Positions 1-6,045 of a stretch of DNA of 7,373 bases are shown here, piece by piece. Position 1 is the stretch's first letter, and every line of letters starts with the position of its first letter. The notes beneath the pieces are model-generated. The model saw nothing but the letters and a program-made list of their open reading frames with translations, was not told the DNA's origin and searched no databases. Position numbers and translations under genes: made by a program. The DNA lies in NCBI GenBank assembly GCA_018067055.1, contig JAGPVK010000153.1, forward strand, positions 1 to 7,373. Reading direction: 5' to 3'. Source of the DNA: Sphingomonadales bacterium (lineage in GTDB: Bacteria > Pseudomonadota > Alphaproteobacteria > Sphingomonadales > Sphingomonadaceae).

Positions 1-533
1 GCGGCGCCGGTCTGTTCCGCGGCGGCAACGGCATCCACATGACCTATTGCTTCCTCGAGCCCGGCACCGTGGCGATCCACGACGACCGCTGGTTCACCTA
101 TCCGTGGGGCGTCAACGGCGGCCAGCCGGGCGACCGTGCGACCAAGATCCTGGAACGCGCGGACGGTTCGAAAGAGGTGGTCGGCAACAAGCAGGACGGC
201 ATCGAGGTGCGCGAAGGCGATCTGCTCCACTTCATCACCTGGGGCGGCGGCGGCTGGGGCAACCCGCTGGAGCGCGACCCCGAACTGGTCGCTCTGGAAA
301 TCCGTCAGGGGCTGGTGACGGTGAATGGTGCGCGCGACTATGGCGTGGTGATTGCAGCAGACGGCAGCGTCGATGGTCCGGCAACCGAAAGCCTGCGCAA
401 GGAAATGGCAGAGAATATCGTCGAGACCGACGGACCGTTCAACTTTGGCCCCGATATCGAAACGCTGCGCGCCAATTGTCTGGCCGAAACCGGGCTGCCG
501 GCGCCGGTGCAACCCGGCAGCATCGCCGCATAA
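1..533 (+). CDS. Hydantoinase B / ketone carboxylase-type subunit, C-terminal part (5' end outside window)
   Basis: This is the last 176 codons of a HyuB-family protein, read in the frame that starts at base 3 and ends at TAA 531-533. Family members are about 500-600 residues, so roughly the N-terminal two thirds lies upstream. Seen in the sequence: the GAGxxRGGxG segment at the very start (3-32), a PWGxxGGxPG segment (about 102-131), and the glycine-rich GGGGxGxPxERDP motif (243-281) near the C-terminus, all typical of the family. Known family roles are the ATP-dependent opening of hydantoins or 5-oxoproline, and carboxylation of acetone or acetophenone, always together with a HyuA-type ATPase subunit. 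That partner is not in the window and would be expected upstream. The gene is followed on the same strand, after 69 bp, by an FAD dehydrogenase, so a common transcript is likely. The exact substrate (hydantoin, lactam or ketone) cannot be decided from this fragment. Confidence 0.9.
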   Translation, partial: GAGLFRGGNGIHMTYCFLEPGTVAIHDDRWFTYPWGVNGGQPGDRATKILERADGSKEVVGNKQDGIEVREGDLLHFITWGGGGWGNPLERDPELVALEIRQGLVTVNGARDYGVVIAADGSVDGPATESLRKEMAENIVETDGPFNFGPDIETLRANCLAETGLPAPVQPGSIAA

Positions 534-560
534 ACATCTTGCCGCTATTCAAAGTGCGGT

Positions 561-578
561 TTGTGGCAGCTTCCACAA
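561..578 (+). other. Small perfect hairpin between the HyuB-like and FAD genes
   Basis: TTGTGG (561-566) and CCACAA (573-578) form a perfect 6-bp stem with a 6-base loop, in the 69-bp gap between two same-strand genes. There is no T-run after it, so it is not a convincing intrinsic terminator. It could be a processing or stability element in a polycistronic mRNA, or chance. Confidence 0.3.
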
Positions 579-602
579 GGCCTTAGAACCTGTTCCAGTC
601 GA

Positions 603-2246
603 ATGACGGGGAGAGGTGCGATAGTCGACAGCCAAACAGATGTGCTGATCATCGGTGCCGGTGCAGCGGGCCTCACCGCAGCGCTGGCTGCGCACGAAGC
701 CGGCGCCTCGGTTCAGCTGATCGAAAAGCAGGACCGGCTCGGCGGGACCGCCGCGATCTCCGGCGGTGTGGTCTGGCTGCCCGATCATGAGCAGATGGCA
801 GCGCAGGGCAAGGACGACAGCGCCGCCGACGCGCTGGCCTATTTCCTGTCACTCGACCATGGCGAAATGGATGAAGAGGTGCTTGGTGCCTTCGTCACCG
901 AAGCGCGGCAGATGCATTCGTTCCTGACCGGGATCGATGCGATCGGGCTGACGATGATGCCGGATTATCCGGATTATTACGAGGATCGACCCGGCGCGAA
1001 AACGGGTGGCCGATCGCTCGACAATGACCTGTTTGACTTTACCGCGCTCGGAGAATGGAAAGACCGGGTCTTCCAGAATGGCCCCGCACCGAGAATGATG
1101 CTGCGCGAGACGCCGCTGGGCGGCGGCAGCGGCATGGTCGACCCGGCGGAATTGCAACAGCGTGCCGACCGGGATCTGCGCGGCTGGGGGCAGGCGCTGG
1201 TTGGACGGCTGCTCAAGGCCTGTCTGGACCGTGGCATCGAGCCAGAGCTGGAATGCGGCGGTTACCGGCTGTGCGTCGAACAGGGCCGGGTGACCGGCGC
1301 GATCGTCGAACGCGAAGGTCAGCAGGAAAAAATTGTCGCGCGCCAGGCGGTGATATTGGCGACCGGCGGCTTCGAGTGGAACGAGGCGCTGAAACACGCC
1401 TTTCTGCGCGGACCGCTCGACGCGCCGGCCTCGCCGCCGACCAATCGCGGCGACGGTCTGAAAATGGCGATGGCGGCTGGCGCCAGCCTCGGCAATATGA
1501 CCAGCGCCTGGTGGGTGCCGACCCTCACCGTGCCGGAGTCCGAGTGGCAGAGCGGCGAGGTCCGCAATATGCCGGTGCTGATCGAACGGACCTTGCCGCA
1601 CGGCATATTGGTCAACCGCGAGGGCAAGCGCTTCTGCAACGAAGCCGCCAATTATTCGGCGCTCGCCGGGGCCTTTCATCGATTCGAACCGGCAACCTAT
1701 GACTATCCCAACATGCCTGCCTATCTGATTTTCGATTCGCAATATCGGGAGCGCTATCCGCTGGCGTCGTTCATGCCGGGTACGCCGCTGCCGGATTGGG
1801 TGGCCAAGGCGGATACACTGGACGAACTGGCAGAAATAACGGGTATCGATGCAGGGAGCCTCCCGGCTACGGTAAGCCAGTTCAACGATCTGGCCGAGCG
1901 GTTCGACGATCAGGATTTTGGCCGTGGCAAGACCGACTATGACCGCTTCTACGGCGACCGCTCCCGCAATGGGGCGGCGGCGACGCTGGGTGCGCTGACC
2001 AAGGCACCTTTCTACGCAGTGGAAATCAAAATGGGTGCGCTCGGTACCAATGGCGGACCGAAAACCAATGCGCAGGCGCAGATACTCGACGTCGATGGCC
2101 AGCCGATCGCCGGACTGTTCGGGGCTGGCAATGTGATCAGCGCGCCGACCGGCAGCGTCTATGCCGGAGCCGGCGGCACGCTGGGACCGGCGCTGACATT
2201 CGGCTATATTGCTGGCCGGGCAGCGGCCAAGCGGGTCAATCAATGA
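603..2246 (+). CDS. FAD-dependent dehydrogenase, 3-ketosteroid-delta1-dehydrogenase-like
   Basis: A 547-residue flavoprotein of the FAD_binding_2 (fumarate reductase/KstD) family. With ATG 603 as start, the dinucleotide-binding motif GAGAAG is at residues 18-23. The LGGTAAISGG segment is at 47-56, the second FAD contact ATGGF at 253-257, and the C-terminal FAD-capping block LFGAGN ... YAGAGGTLGPALTFGY at 505-535. Known KstD enzymes desaturate ring A of 3-ketosteroids beside the ketone. From memory, the Rhodococcus enzyme uses Y318, Y487 and G491; here Y351, Y520 and G524 keep the same spacing (169 and 4). This supports alpha,beta-dehydrogenation of a cyclic ketone. The counterpart of Y119 is probably one of the tyrosines at 122-126. 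No signal peptide, so cytoplasmic. The start is uncertain: ATG 603 lacks a Shine-Dalgarno, while GGGGAGAGG (608-616) lies inside the frame and points to ATA 621 (541 residues). The gene is followed after 19 bp by an SDR. The flavoprotein family call is sure; steroid specificity is not. Confidence 0.88.
   Translation: MTGRGAIVDSQTDVLIIGAGAAGLTAALAAHEAGASVQLIEKQDRLGGTAAISGGVVWLPDHEQMAAQGKDDSAADALAYFLSLDHGEMDEEVLGAFVTEARQMHSFLTGIDAIGLTMMPDYPDYYEDRPGAKTGGRSLDNDLFDFTALGEWKDRVFQNGPAPRMMLRETPLGGGSGMVDPAELQQRADRDLRGWGQALVGRLLKACLDRGIEPELECGGYRLCVEQGRVTGAIVEREGQQEKIVARQAVILATGGFEWNEALKHAFLRGPLDAPASPPTNRGDGLKMAMAAGASLGNMTSAWWVPTLTVPESEWQSGEVRNMPVLIERTLPHGILVNREGKRFCNEAANYSALAGAFHRFEPATYDYPNMPAYLIFDSQYRERYPLASFMPGTPLPDWVAKADTLDELAEITGIDAGSLPATVSQFNDLAERFDDQDFGRGKTDYDRFYGDRSRNGAAATLGALTKAPFYAVEIKMGALGTNGGPKTNAQAQILDVDGQPIAGLFGAGNVISAPTGSVYAGAGGTLGPALTFGYIAGRAAAKRVNQ
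608..616 (+). promoter_or_regulatory. Shine-Dalgarno-like GGGGAGAGG inside the annotated start of the FAD gene
   Basis: A strong purine-rich ribosome-binding sequence sits 3' of the only nearby in-frame ATG (603) and 4 bases 5' of an in-frame ATA (621-623). It resembles the leader of the MFS gene at the right edge (GGAGAGGG, five bases, ATG). It bears on where translation of the FAD gene begins. Confidence 0.45.
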
Positions 2247-2266
2247 CCGAAAAGGGGATGAAATAA
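2243..2266 (+). other. Possible 7-codon bridging minicistron (MTEKGMK)
   Basis: ATG 2243-2245 overlaps the FAD gene stop TGA 2244-2246 as ATGA. The frame runs seven codons to TAA 2264-2266, which itself overlaps the SDR start ATG 2266-2268 as TAATG. Both junctions are of the kind that supports stop-start translational coupling. No Shine-Dalgarno was identified specifically for the mini-ORF. It may carry ribosomes from the FAD gene to the SDR, or be a coincidence. Confidence 0.25.
2254..2257 (+). promoter_or_regulatory. Ribosome-binding site for the first SDR
   Basis: GGGG within AAAGGGGAT lies 8 bases before ATG 2266. It decides for this start over the longer in-frame reading that begins inside the FAD gene. 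Confidence 0.6.
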
Positions 2267-3039
2267 TGGCTATATTGGATCAATTCAAACTGGACGGCGA
2301 AGTTGCTATCGTCACCGGTGCCGGCAAGGGCATCGGGCGAGCGATCGCGCTTGGACTGGCCGAGGCAGGCGCCGATGTTGCGGTAGCCGCCCGCTCTGCC
2401 GAGGATCTGGAAAAAGTGGCCGGGGAGATACGCGCCATGGGTCGCCGCGCGATCGCGGTTCCCACCGATGTAACCAGCCGCGCCGCTCTGGAAAACCTCG
2501 CCAACCGCACGGTCGAGGAACTCGGTCGGCTGAGCATCTGGGTCAGCAATGCTGGCGGCCTGCCCGATGGCACGCCTCGCTATCTGACCCGCACGCCGGA
2601 AGAAAGCTGGGACGCGCAGATCGAGCTCAATCTGAAAAGCGTGTGGATGGGTGCCGTGGCAGCCGCCCAGCATATGGGCGACGAGGGCGGCGCGATCATC
2701 AATATTTCCTCGCGCGCTGCGATGGGTGGGCAGGTCAAGAACGGTCCTTATGGCGCGTCCAAGGCGGCGGTGAACAGCCTGACCGCCAGCCTGTCGCTCG
2801 AACTGGCCCCGAAAATCCGGGTCAACGCGGTGGCACCCGGCCCGATCCCGACCGAGAATTTTGACGAGTCCATGGGCATCGATTCCGAGGAAAAACGCGC
2901 GGCATTGCTCAAGCAGTTCCAGATTCCGCTGGCCCGTTTCGGCCGGGAAGAGGATATTGCCGCTGCCGTGGTCTATATGGCTTCACCCGCATCGAGCTGG
3001 GTGACCGGACAATGTCTCTATGTCACGGGAGGAAAATGA
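2266..3039 (+). CDS. Short-chain dehydrogenase/reductase (classical SDR, NADP-type), first of three
   Basis: A 257-residue classical SDR of normal family length. The Rossmann glycine motif TGAGKGIG is at residues 17-24, the NAG motif reads SNAG at 94-97, and the structural Asn is N122. The catalytic Ser-Tyr-Lys set is S149, Y162 and K166, with the usual 13-residue Ser-Tyr spacing. The ARS at 42-44, after the second beta strand, puts an arginine where it would contact the 2'-phosphate, so NADP(H) is the likely cofactor. Such enzymes interconvert a hydroxyl and a ketone; the substrate is not readable. The PGPIPTEN segment (191-198) starts the substrate-lid region. It lies 19 bp after the FAD dehydrogenase and is probably co-transcribed with it, so it may make the ketone that the flavoprotein uses, or reduce its product. 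It ends 17 bp from the stop of a convergent transporter gene. A FabG-like fatty-acid role is less likely given the context. Confidence 0.92.
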   Translation: MAILDQFKLDGEVAIVTGAGKGIGRAIALGLAEAGADVAVAARSAEDLEKVAGEIRAMGRRAIAVPTDVTSRAALENLANRTVEELGRLSIWVSNAGGLPDGTPRYLTRTPEESWDAQIELNLKSVWMGAVAAAQHMGDEGGAIINISSRAAMGGQVKNGPYGASKAAVNSLTASLSLELAPKIRVNAVAPGPIPTENFDESMGIDSEEKRAALLKQFQIPLARFGREEDIAAAVVYMASPASSWVTGQCLYVTGGK

Positions 3040-3050
3040 GGGGCGAAGAT

Positions 3051-3070
3051 CGGGACCTAGGCCCGTTTCT
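3051..3070 (+). terminator. Weak terminator-like hairpin in the convergent gap
   Basis: CGGG (3051-3054) can pair with CCCG (3062-3065), with one further C-G pair inside the loop, and TTTCT follows on the plus strand (3066-3070). The stem is short and the T-run poor. It overlaps the end of the convergent MFS gene. It may end transcripts from the plus-strand run, but I rate it weak. Confidence 0.22.
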
Positions 3071-4370
3071 GCTTCATCCACACCCAGACCCGCCAATAGT
3101 GAAAGCCCGCCCATAGATTGAACAGGGCCAATATCATCAGCGCCTGCTGCAGTGCGCTGGCTTCGAGATCGGGATTGCCACCGGCAAAATAGTCGGAAAG
3201 ACCGCCGACGAACACCGGACCGATACCCAGCCCGATCAGCCCGGCGACCATCAGATAGATCGCCACCGCCATCGCCCGGGTGCGGTCGCTGGCCAGCGCC
3301 TGAACGGCGGCAAAGCTGGGCCCGAAATAGAAAGTCGCGGCAAAGGTCGGAAATCCGAGCAGGGCAATCGCCAGATTGGCATTGCCGGCATAGATGGCGG
3401 CGATCATGCCGGGCGCAGCGATCATCAGCACCAGACCGCTGACCAGCAACGGCAATACCGGATCACGCTTGCCGATCATGTCACCGACCTTGCCGCCGAA
3501 CCAGGCACCGAAACCGCCGGTCAAACCGACCATCACGCCCAGCTTCCAGCCAAGCTCGCCATAGTTCATGCCATGCACCCGGACAAACAGGCCGCCGTAG
3601 AAGCTGGCGAGGCCATAAGAGACGAATTGGACCAGCACCCCGGCCGCGACCAGATGCCAGTAAGCGGGCTTGCGCGACAGTTCGAGCAAGGCTGTGCGCA
3701 AGGTCGTCTCACCCACCGCCGGTTGAAAGGCTTTGGCCAGGCTGACCTTGCCGCGCGGATCGGGAACGGTGAACCAGATCACCAGCGCAATCAATATGCC
3801 CGGCAAGCCGGCCAGCATGAAAGCGGCGCGCCAGCTGAATATTTCGGTGATATAGCCGCCGCCGGCATAAGCGATAAAAGCGCCGACCGGCACCGCTGCG
3901 CCCATGATCCCGAGCGCCCCGGCCCGGCGTTCGGGCGGGAACAGATCGGCGATCAGACTATGCGACGCCGGCGCCGAACCCGCTTCACCCACTCCGACCC
4001 CGACGCGCGCCAGAAACAGCTGCACAAAATTGCCGGCGAGGCCGCACAGCACGGTCATCAAGGACCAGACGGCAATGGCAATGGCGATGATCCGGCTGCG
4101 GTTCCAGCGATCCGCCAGCGCCGCCAGCGGAATCGCCAAGGTCGTATAGAAAACCGCAAAGGACAGGCCGGTCATCAGGCCTAGCTGGGTGTCGGACAGG
4201 CCGAGATCGCGCTTGATCGGCTCGGCGACAATCGAGATCACCTGCCGGTCAAGAAAATTGAGCATGGTGACGATGAACAGAACGGCAAGCGCATAATTGG
4301 CGCGCCGGGAAGCCGCTGCCGCATCTGCCGAAATTTCGATGCCCCCGATCGGAGCGGAACCCTCTGCCAT
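3057..4370 (-). CDS. MFS transporter, spinster-like (first of two)
   Basis: A 437-residue inner-membrane carrier with about 12 hydrophobic segments in two halves, joined by a hydrophilic loop near residues 203-235. Seen in the sequence: NFLDR in TM1 (38-42), LSDTQLG (58-64), the loop motif LADRWNR between TM2 and TM3 (85-91), and RVGVGVGEAG in TM4 (122-131). The TM1 Asp-Arg pair and the TM4 Arg and Glu are hallmarks of the spinster (Spns) branch of the MFS, where they are thought to handle proton coupling (family knowledge, from memory). Bacterial members in catabolic clusters usually carry organic acids or lipophilic substrates; direction and substrate are unknown. The start at 4370 gives a plausible 24-residue cytoplasmic N-terminus, although its Shine-Dalgarno is poor. 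It lies 74 bp downstream of a same-strand SDR and is probably its operon partner. It resembles the other carrier in the window, which suggests an old duplication or two substrates of one pathway. Confidence 0.92.
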   Translation of the reverse strand: MAEGSAPIGGIEISADAAAASRRANYALAVLFIVTMLNFLDRQVISIVAEPIKRDLGLSDTQLGLMTGLSFAVFYTTLAIPLAALADRWNRSRIIAIAIAVWSLMTVLCGLAGNFVQLFLARVGVGVGEAGSAPASHSLIADLFPPERRAGALGIMGAAVPVGAFIAYAGGGYITEIFSWRAAFMLAGLPGILIALVIWFTVPDPRGKVSLAKAFQPAVGETTLRTALLELSRKPAYWHLVAAGVLVQFVSYGLASFYGGLFVRVHGMNYGELGWKLGVMVGLTGGFGAWFGGKVGDMIGKRDPVLPLLVSGLVLMIAAPGMIAAIYAGNANLAIALLGFPTFAATFYFGPSFAAVQALASDRTRAMAVAIYLMVAGLIGLGIGPVFVGGLSDYFAGGNPDLEASALQQALMILALFNLWAGFHYWRVWVWMKQKRA

Positions 4371-4399
4371 GTCCAGGCTATGACAGGTTTATTTTGCTC

Positions 4400-4429
4400 C
4401 CGGCACCCTTTGTTTAATTAGGGGTCCGG
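4400..4429 (-). other. Imperfect hairpin between the minus-strand SDR and MFS genes
   Basis: CCGG-c-ACCC (4400-4408) can pair with GGGT-CCGG (4422-4429): eight pairs with one bulged C, around an AT-rich 13-base loop. On the minus strand it is followed by GAGCAAAATAAACC, which is not a U-tract, so full termination is doubtful. It could be an attenuator or mRNA-processing element that sets the carrier's level below that of the SDR. Confidence 0.3.
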
Positions 4430-4444
4430 TGTCAGAGAGATCGA

Positions 4445-5215
4445 TCAAAGCGACTGGCCATCGTCGACGATGATGTCCGATCCGGTCACCATCCGCGACG
4501 CGTCGGAAGCAAAATAGAGCATCATCGGATCGAGCGATTCGATATCCTGCAACCGGCGGCGGTGGAAACCGGCAATCTGCGCTTCGCCGCCAGCGGTCTG
4601 ATACCAGTCGCCCTGGATTTCGGTCGGGATATAGCCGGGATGAATAGTGTTCACATTGACCCCCATTCGCACCCATTCGCGCGCCAGATTGCGGGACAGA
4701 TGGGTCACGCCGGCCTTGCTCGCGGCATAGGCGCTATCGCCATCGCCGGTCATCCGCGAGGTGATCGATCCGATGATCACGATTCGTCCGTTTTCCTTTT
4801 CCTTGCTACCCGACGCAATCAGCCGTTTCGCGCCCTCTCTTGCCACCAGATAGACGCCCTTGAAATTGGTATCGAGCAGCGTCTGCAAGCGGTCGACCGG
4901 GACATCGGTCGAGCGACCGCTGGCGGCAACCCCGGCGTTGGCGACGATTGTATCGACGGTGCCGAAATGTGCCTCCGCCGCATCATAGCAGGCGATTATC
5001 GAAGCTTCATCGGTGACGTCGAGCGGAACCGCCATAGCCTGCCCGCCGGCAGCATTGATCTTTTCCGCCAGCTCTGCCGTGCGATCGGTTCGCCGCGCGC
5101 CGAGAACCACGCGCGCACCCGCCGCCGCAAATAGCTCGGCAAAGCGGGCACCGAAACCGGAAGAGGCACCAGCGATCAGCGCGGTGCGACCTGCCAGGGA
5201 AAAGGGGATGTCCAT
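4445..5215 (-). CDS. Short-chain dehydrogenase/reductase (classical SDR), second of three
   Basis: A 256-residue classical SDR starting at ATG 5215. A GGAG ribosome site lies 7 bases upstream (complement of 5223-5226), which favours this start over the longer open frame running into the divergent neighbour. The glycine motif reads AGASSGFG at residues 15-22, with Ala in place of the common Thr. The NAG motif is ANAG at 92-95, the structural Asn is N117, and the catalytic residues are S150, Y163 and K167. The arginine pair at 41-42 suggests NADP(H). A short charged insert (about residues 136-143, SGSKEKEN) precedes the strand that carries the catalytic Ser. The C-terminal part has RRRLQDIESLDPMMLYFASD (219-238), a layout common in SDRs of catabolic clusters. 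It is first in a probable two-gene minus-strand operon with an MFS carrier and shares a divergent promoter region with the third SDR. The role is an alcohol/ketone interconversion on an unknown substrate. Confidence 0.92.
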   Translation of the reverse strand: MDIPFSLAGRTALIAGASSGFGARFAELFAAAGARVVLGARRTDRTAELAEKINAAGGQAMAVPLDVTDEASIIACYDAAEAHFGTVDTIVANAGVAASGRSTDVPVDRLQTLLDTNFKGVYLVAREGAKRLIASGSKEKENGRIVIIGSITSRMTGDGDSAYAASKAGVTHLSRNLAREWVRMGVNVNTIHPGYIPTEIQGDWYQTAGGEAQIAGFHRRRLQDIESLDPMMLYFASDASRMVTGSDIIVDDGQSL

Positions 5216-5222
5216 TTTTCTA

Positions 5223-5226
5223 CTCC
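5223..5226 (-). promoter_or_regulatory. Ribosome-binding site of the second SDR
   Basis: GGAG on the minus strand, with a 7-base spacer to ATG 5215, fixes the start of this gene. Confidence 0.6.
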
Positions 5227-5238
5227 GCAAATTATCAA

Positions 5239-5269
5239 ATATCGCGGCGGGTCTAGACGATCGCGATAT
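5239..5269. repeat. Inverted repeat ATATCGCG-n15-CGCGATAT with central GTCTAGAC palindrome
   Basis: Perfect 8-bp arms lie at 5239-5246 and 5262-5269. The spacer contains the perfect 8-base palindrome GTCTAGAC (5251-5258), whose centre is within half a base of the centre of the outer arms. A second, offset repeat, GACGAT (5256-5261) with ATCGTC (5268-5273), overlaps it. Nested dyads in the middle of a divergent promoter region look like an operator for a dimeric repressor. No regulator family can be assigned. Confidence 0.5.
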
Positions 5270-5292
5270 CGTCGGCCAATAGTCAATTGCAT

Positions 5293-5297
5293 AGGAG
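5293..5297 (+). promoter_or_regulatory. Ribosome-binding site of the third SDR
   Basis: AGGAG with a 6-base spacer to ATG 5304 is a near-ideal Shine-Dalgarno. It supports this start and suggests good translation. Confidence 0.7.
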
Positions 5298-5303
5298 AAG
5301 ATC

Positions 5304-6044
5304 ATGATCGACACGTCCCTCGACTTTACCGGCAAGACCGTCTGCATCATCGGTGGCTCAAGCGGGATCGGCAATGCTACCGCCCATGCCTTTCGTGGCT
5401 GCGGCGCCGATGTCCATGTTACCGGCACAAGGACCAGCGCGGATGATTATCAGGCGGCGGACGGATCCGATCTGGCCGGCCTGACCTATCACCAACTGGA
5501 TGCGGCCGACGACGCGGCGATCATCGCGCTGCGACAGAAATTTGAACAGATGGATGTGCTGATCTGCTCGCAGGGCATGGTATTGTACAAGCGCGCCGAG
5601 TTCGAACCGGAAAATTTCGCCAAGGTCGTGCAGGTCAATCTCAACAGCCTGATGACCTGCGCCGGGCAATTTTACGATCTGCTGAAAGCGGCAAGGGGCT
5701 CGCTGATCATCATCAGTTCGACCGCTGCTTTTCATGCCACCGTCGGCAATCCCGGCTACAATGCCTCCAAGGCAGGCGCGGCCGGACTGACCCGAACTTT
5801 GGGCAAGGCCTGGGCACCCGAAGGCATCCGGGTCAACGGCATCGCGCCGGGTCTGATCGCGACCAAGATGACCAAGGTGACCACCGATAATCCCAAGCGC
5901 CGCGAAGCCACCATAGGCTCGATACCGCTGGGCCGCATCGGCGATCCCGATGACATGGCCGGACTATCGCTGTTTCTGGCCTCGCCGCTGTCGAACTATG
6001 TTGTGGGTCAGACGATCATCGCCGACGGCGGGCTGCTGCTATAG
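5304..6044 (+). CDS. Short-chain dehydrogenase/reductase with altered NAG motif, third of three
   Basis: A 246-residue SDR, slightly shorter than the other two. The Rossmann motif GGSSGIG is at residues 17-23, the structural Asn is N112 (VNLNS), and the catalytic set S139, Y152, K156 has correct spacing. R43 in GTRT suggests NADP(H). The usual NNAG motif after the fourth strand is replaced by CSQG (88-91), a substitution at a structurally important turn. The proton-relay residues are all present, so the enzyme is probably active. The acidic region after strand two (residues 46-60) is shorter than in the other two SDRs, where a longer helix is present. It is transcribed away from the second SDR through a shared promoter region and ends one base from the stop codon of a convergent MFS gene. 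The reaction is presumably oxidation or reduction of a hydroxyl/keto group in the same pathway as its neighbours; the substrate is unknown. Confidence 0.9.
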   Translation: MIDTSLDFTGKTVCIIGGSSGIGNATAHAFRGCGADVHVTGTRTSADDYQAADGSDLAGLTYHQLDAADDAAIIALRQKFEQMDVLICSQGMVLYKRAEFEPENFAKVVQVNLNSLMTCAGQFYDLLKAARGSLIIISSTAAFHATVGNPGYNASKAGAAGLTRTLGKAWAPEGIRVNGIAPGLIATKMTKVTTDNPKRREATIGSIPLGRIGDPDDMAGLSLFLASPLSNYVVGQTIIADGGLLL

Positions 6045-6045
6045 G

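Larger units (their letters stand above)
5216..5303. promoter_or_regulatory. Divergent promoter region between two SDR genes
   Basis: These 88 bp separate two start codons pointing away from each other, so promoters for both must lie here or overlap the gene starts. The region is richer in A+T than its surroundings at its two ends and carries several inverted repeats in its middle. I could not identify a convincing -35/-10 pair in either direction. The arrangement suggests joint control of the two SDR units by one regulator, whose gene is not in the window. Confidence 0.6.

Noticed and set aside
47..586. Plus-strand frame of 179 codons overlapping the HyuB-like gene
   Set aside because: Arg-rich shadow of the real frame, which carries conserved HyuB motifs up to its own stop at 533.
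561..602. TTG 561 as start of the FAD gene
   Set aside because: No ribosome site precedes it, the extra residues have no family counterpart, and the codon lies in the stem of a small hairpin.
849..2243. Long minus-strand open frame of 464 codons opposite the FAD gene
   Set aside because: It mirrors the FAD gene, whose motifs and catalytic residues are clear. The antisense translation has no recognisable domain and an odd composition rich in Arg, His and Ile. Long antisense frames are common in GC-rich genes.
3573..4184. Plus-strand open frame of 203 codons inside the first MFS gene
   Set aside because: Its product is a low-complexity Gln/Arg/Asp/His-rich chain with no domain, opposite a well-supported membrane carrier.
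5231..5236. GATAAT on the minus strand as a -10 box for the second SDR
   Set aside because: Transcription would start about at the ribosome-binding site, leaving too short a leader, and there is no matching -35 element at 16-18 bases.
5216..5428. N-terminal extension of the second SDR reaching into the divergent gene
   Set aside because: The Rossmann domain begins properly at ATG 5215 with its own GGAG site. The extension would overlap the oppositely transcribed SDR and has no family counterpart.
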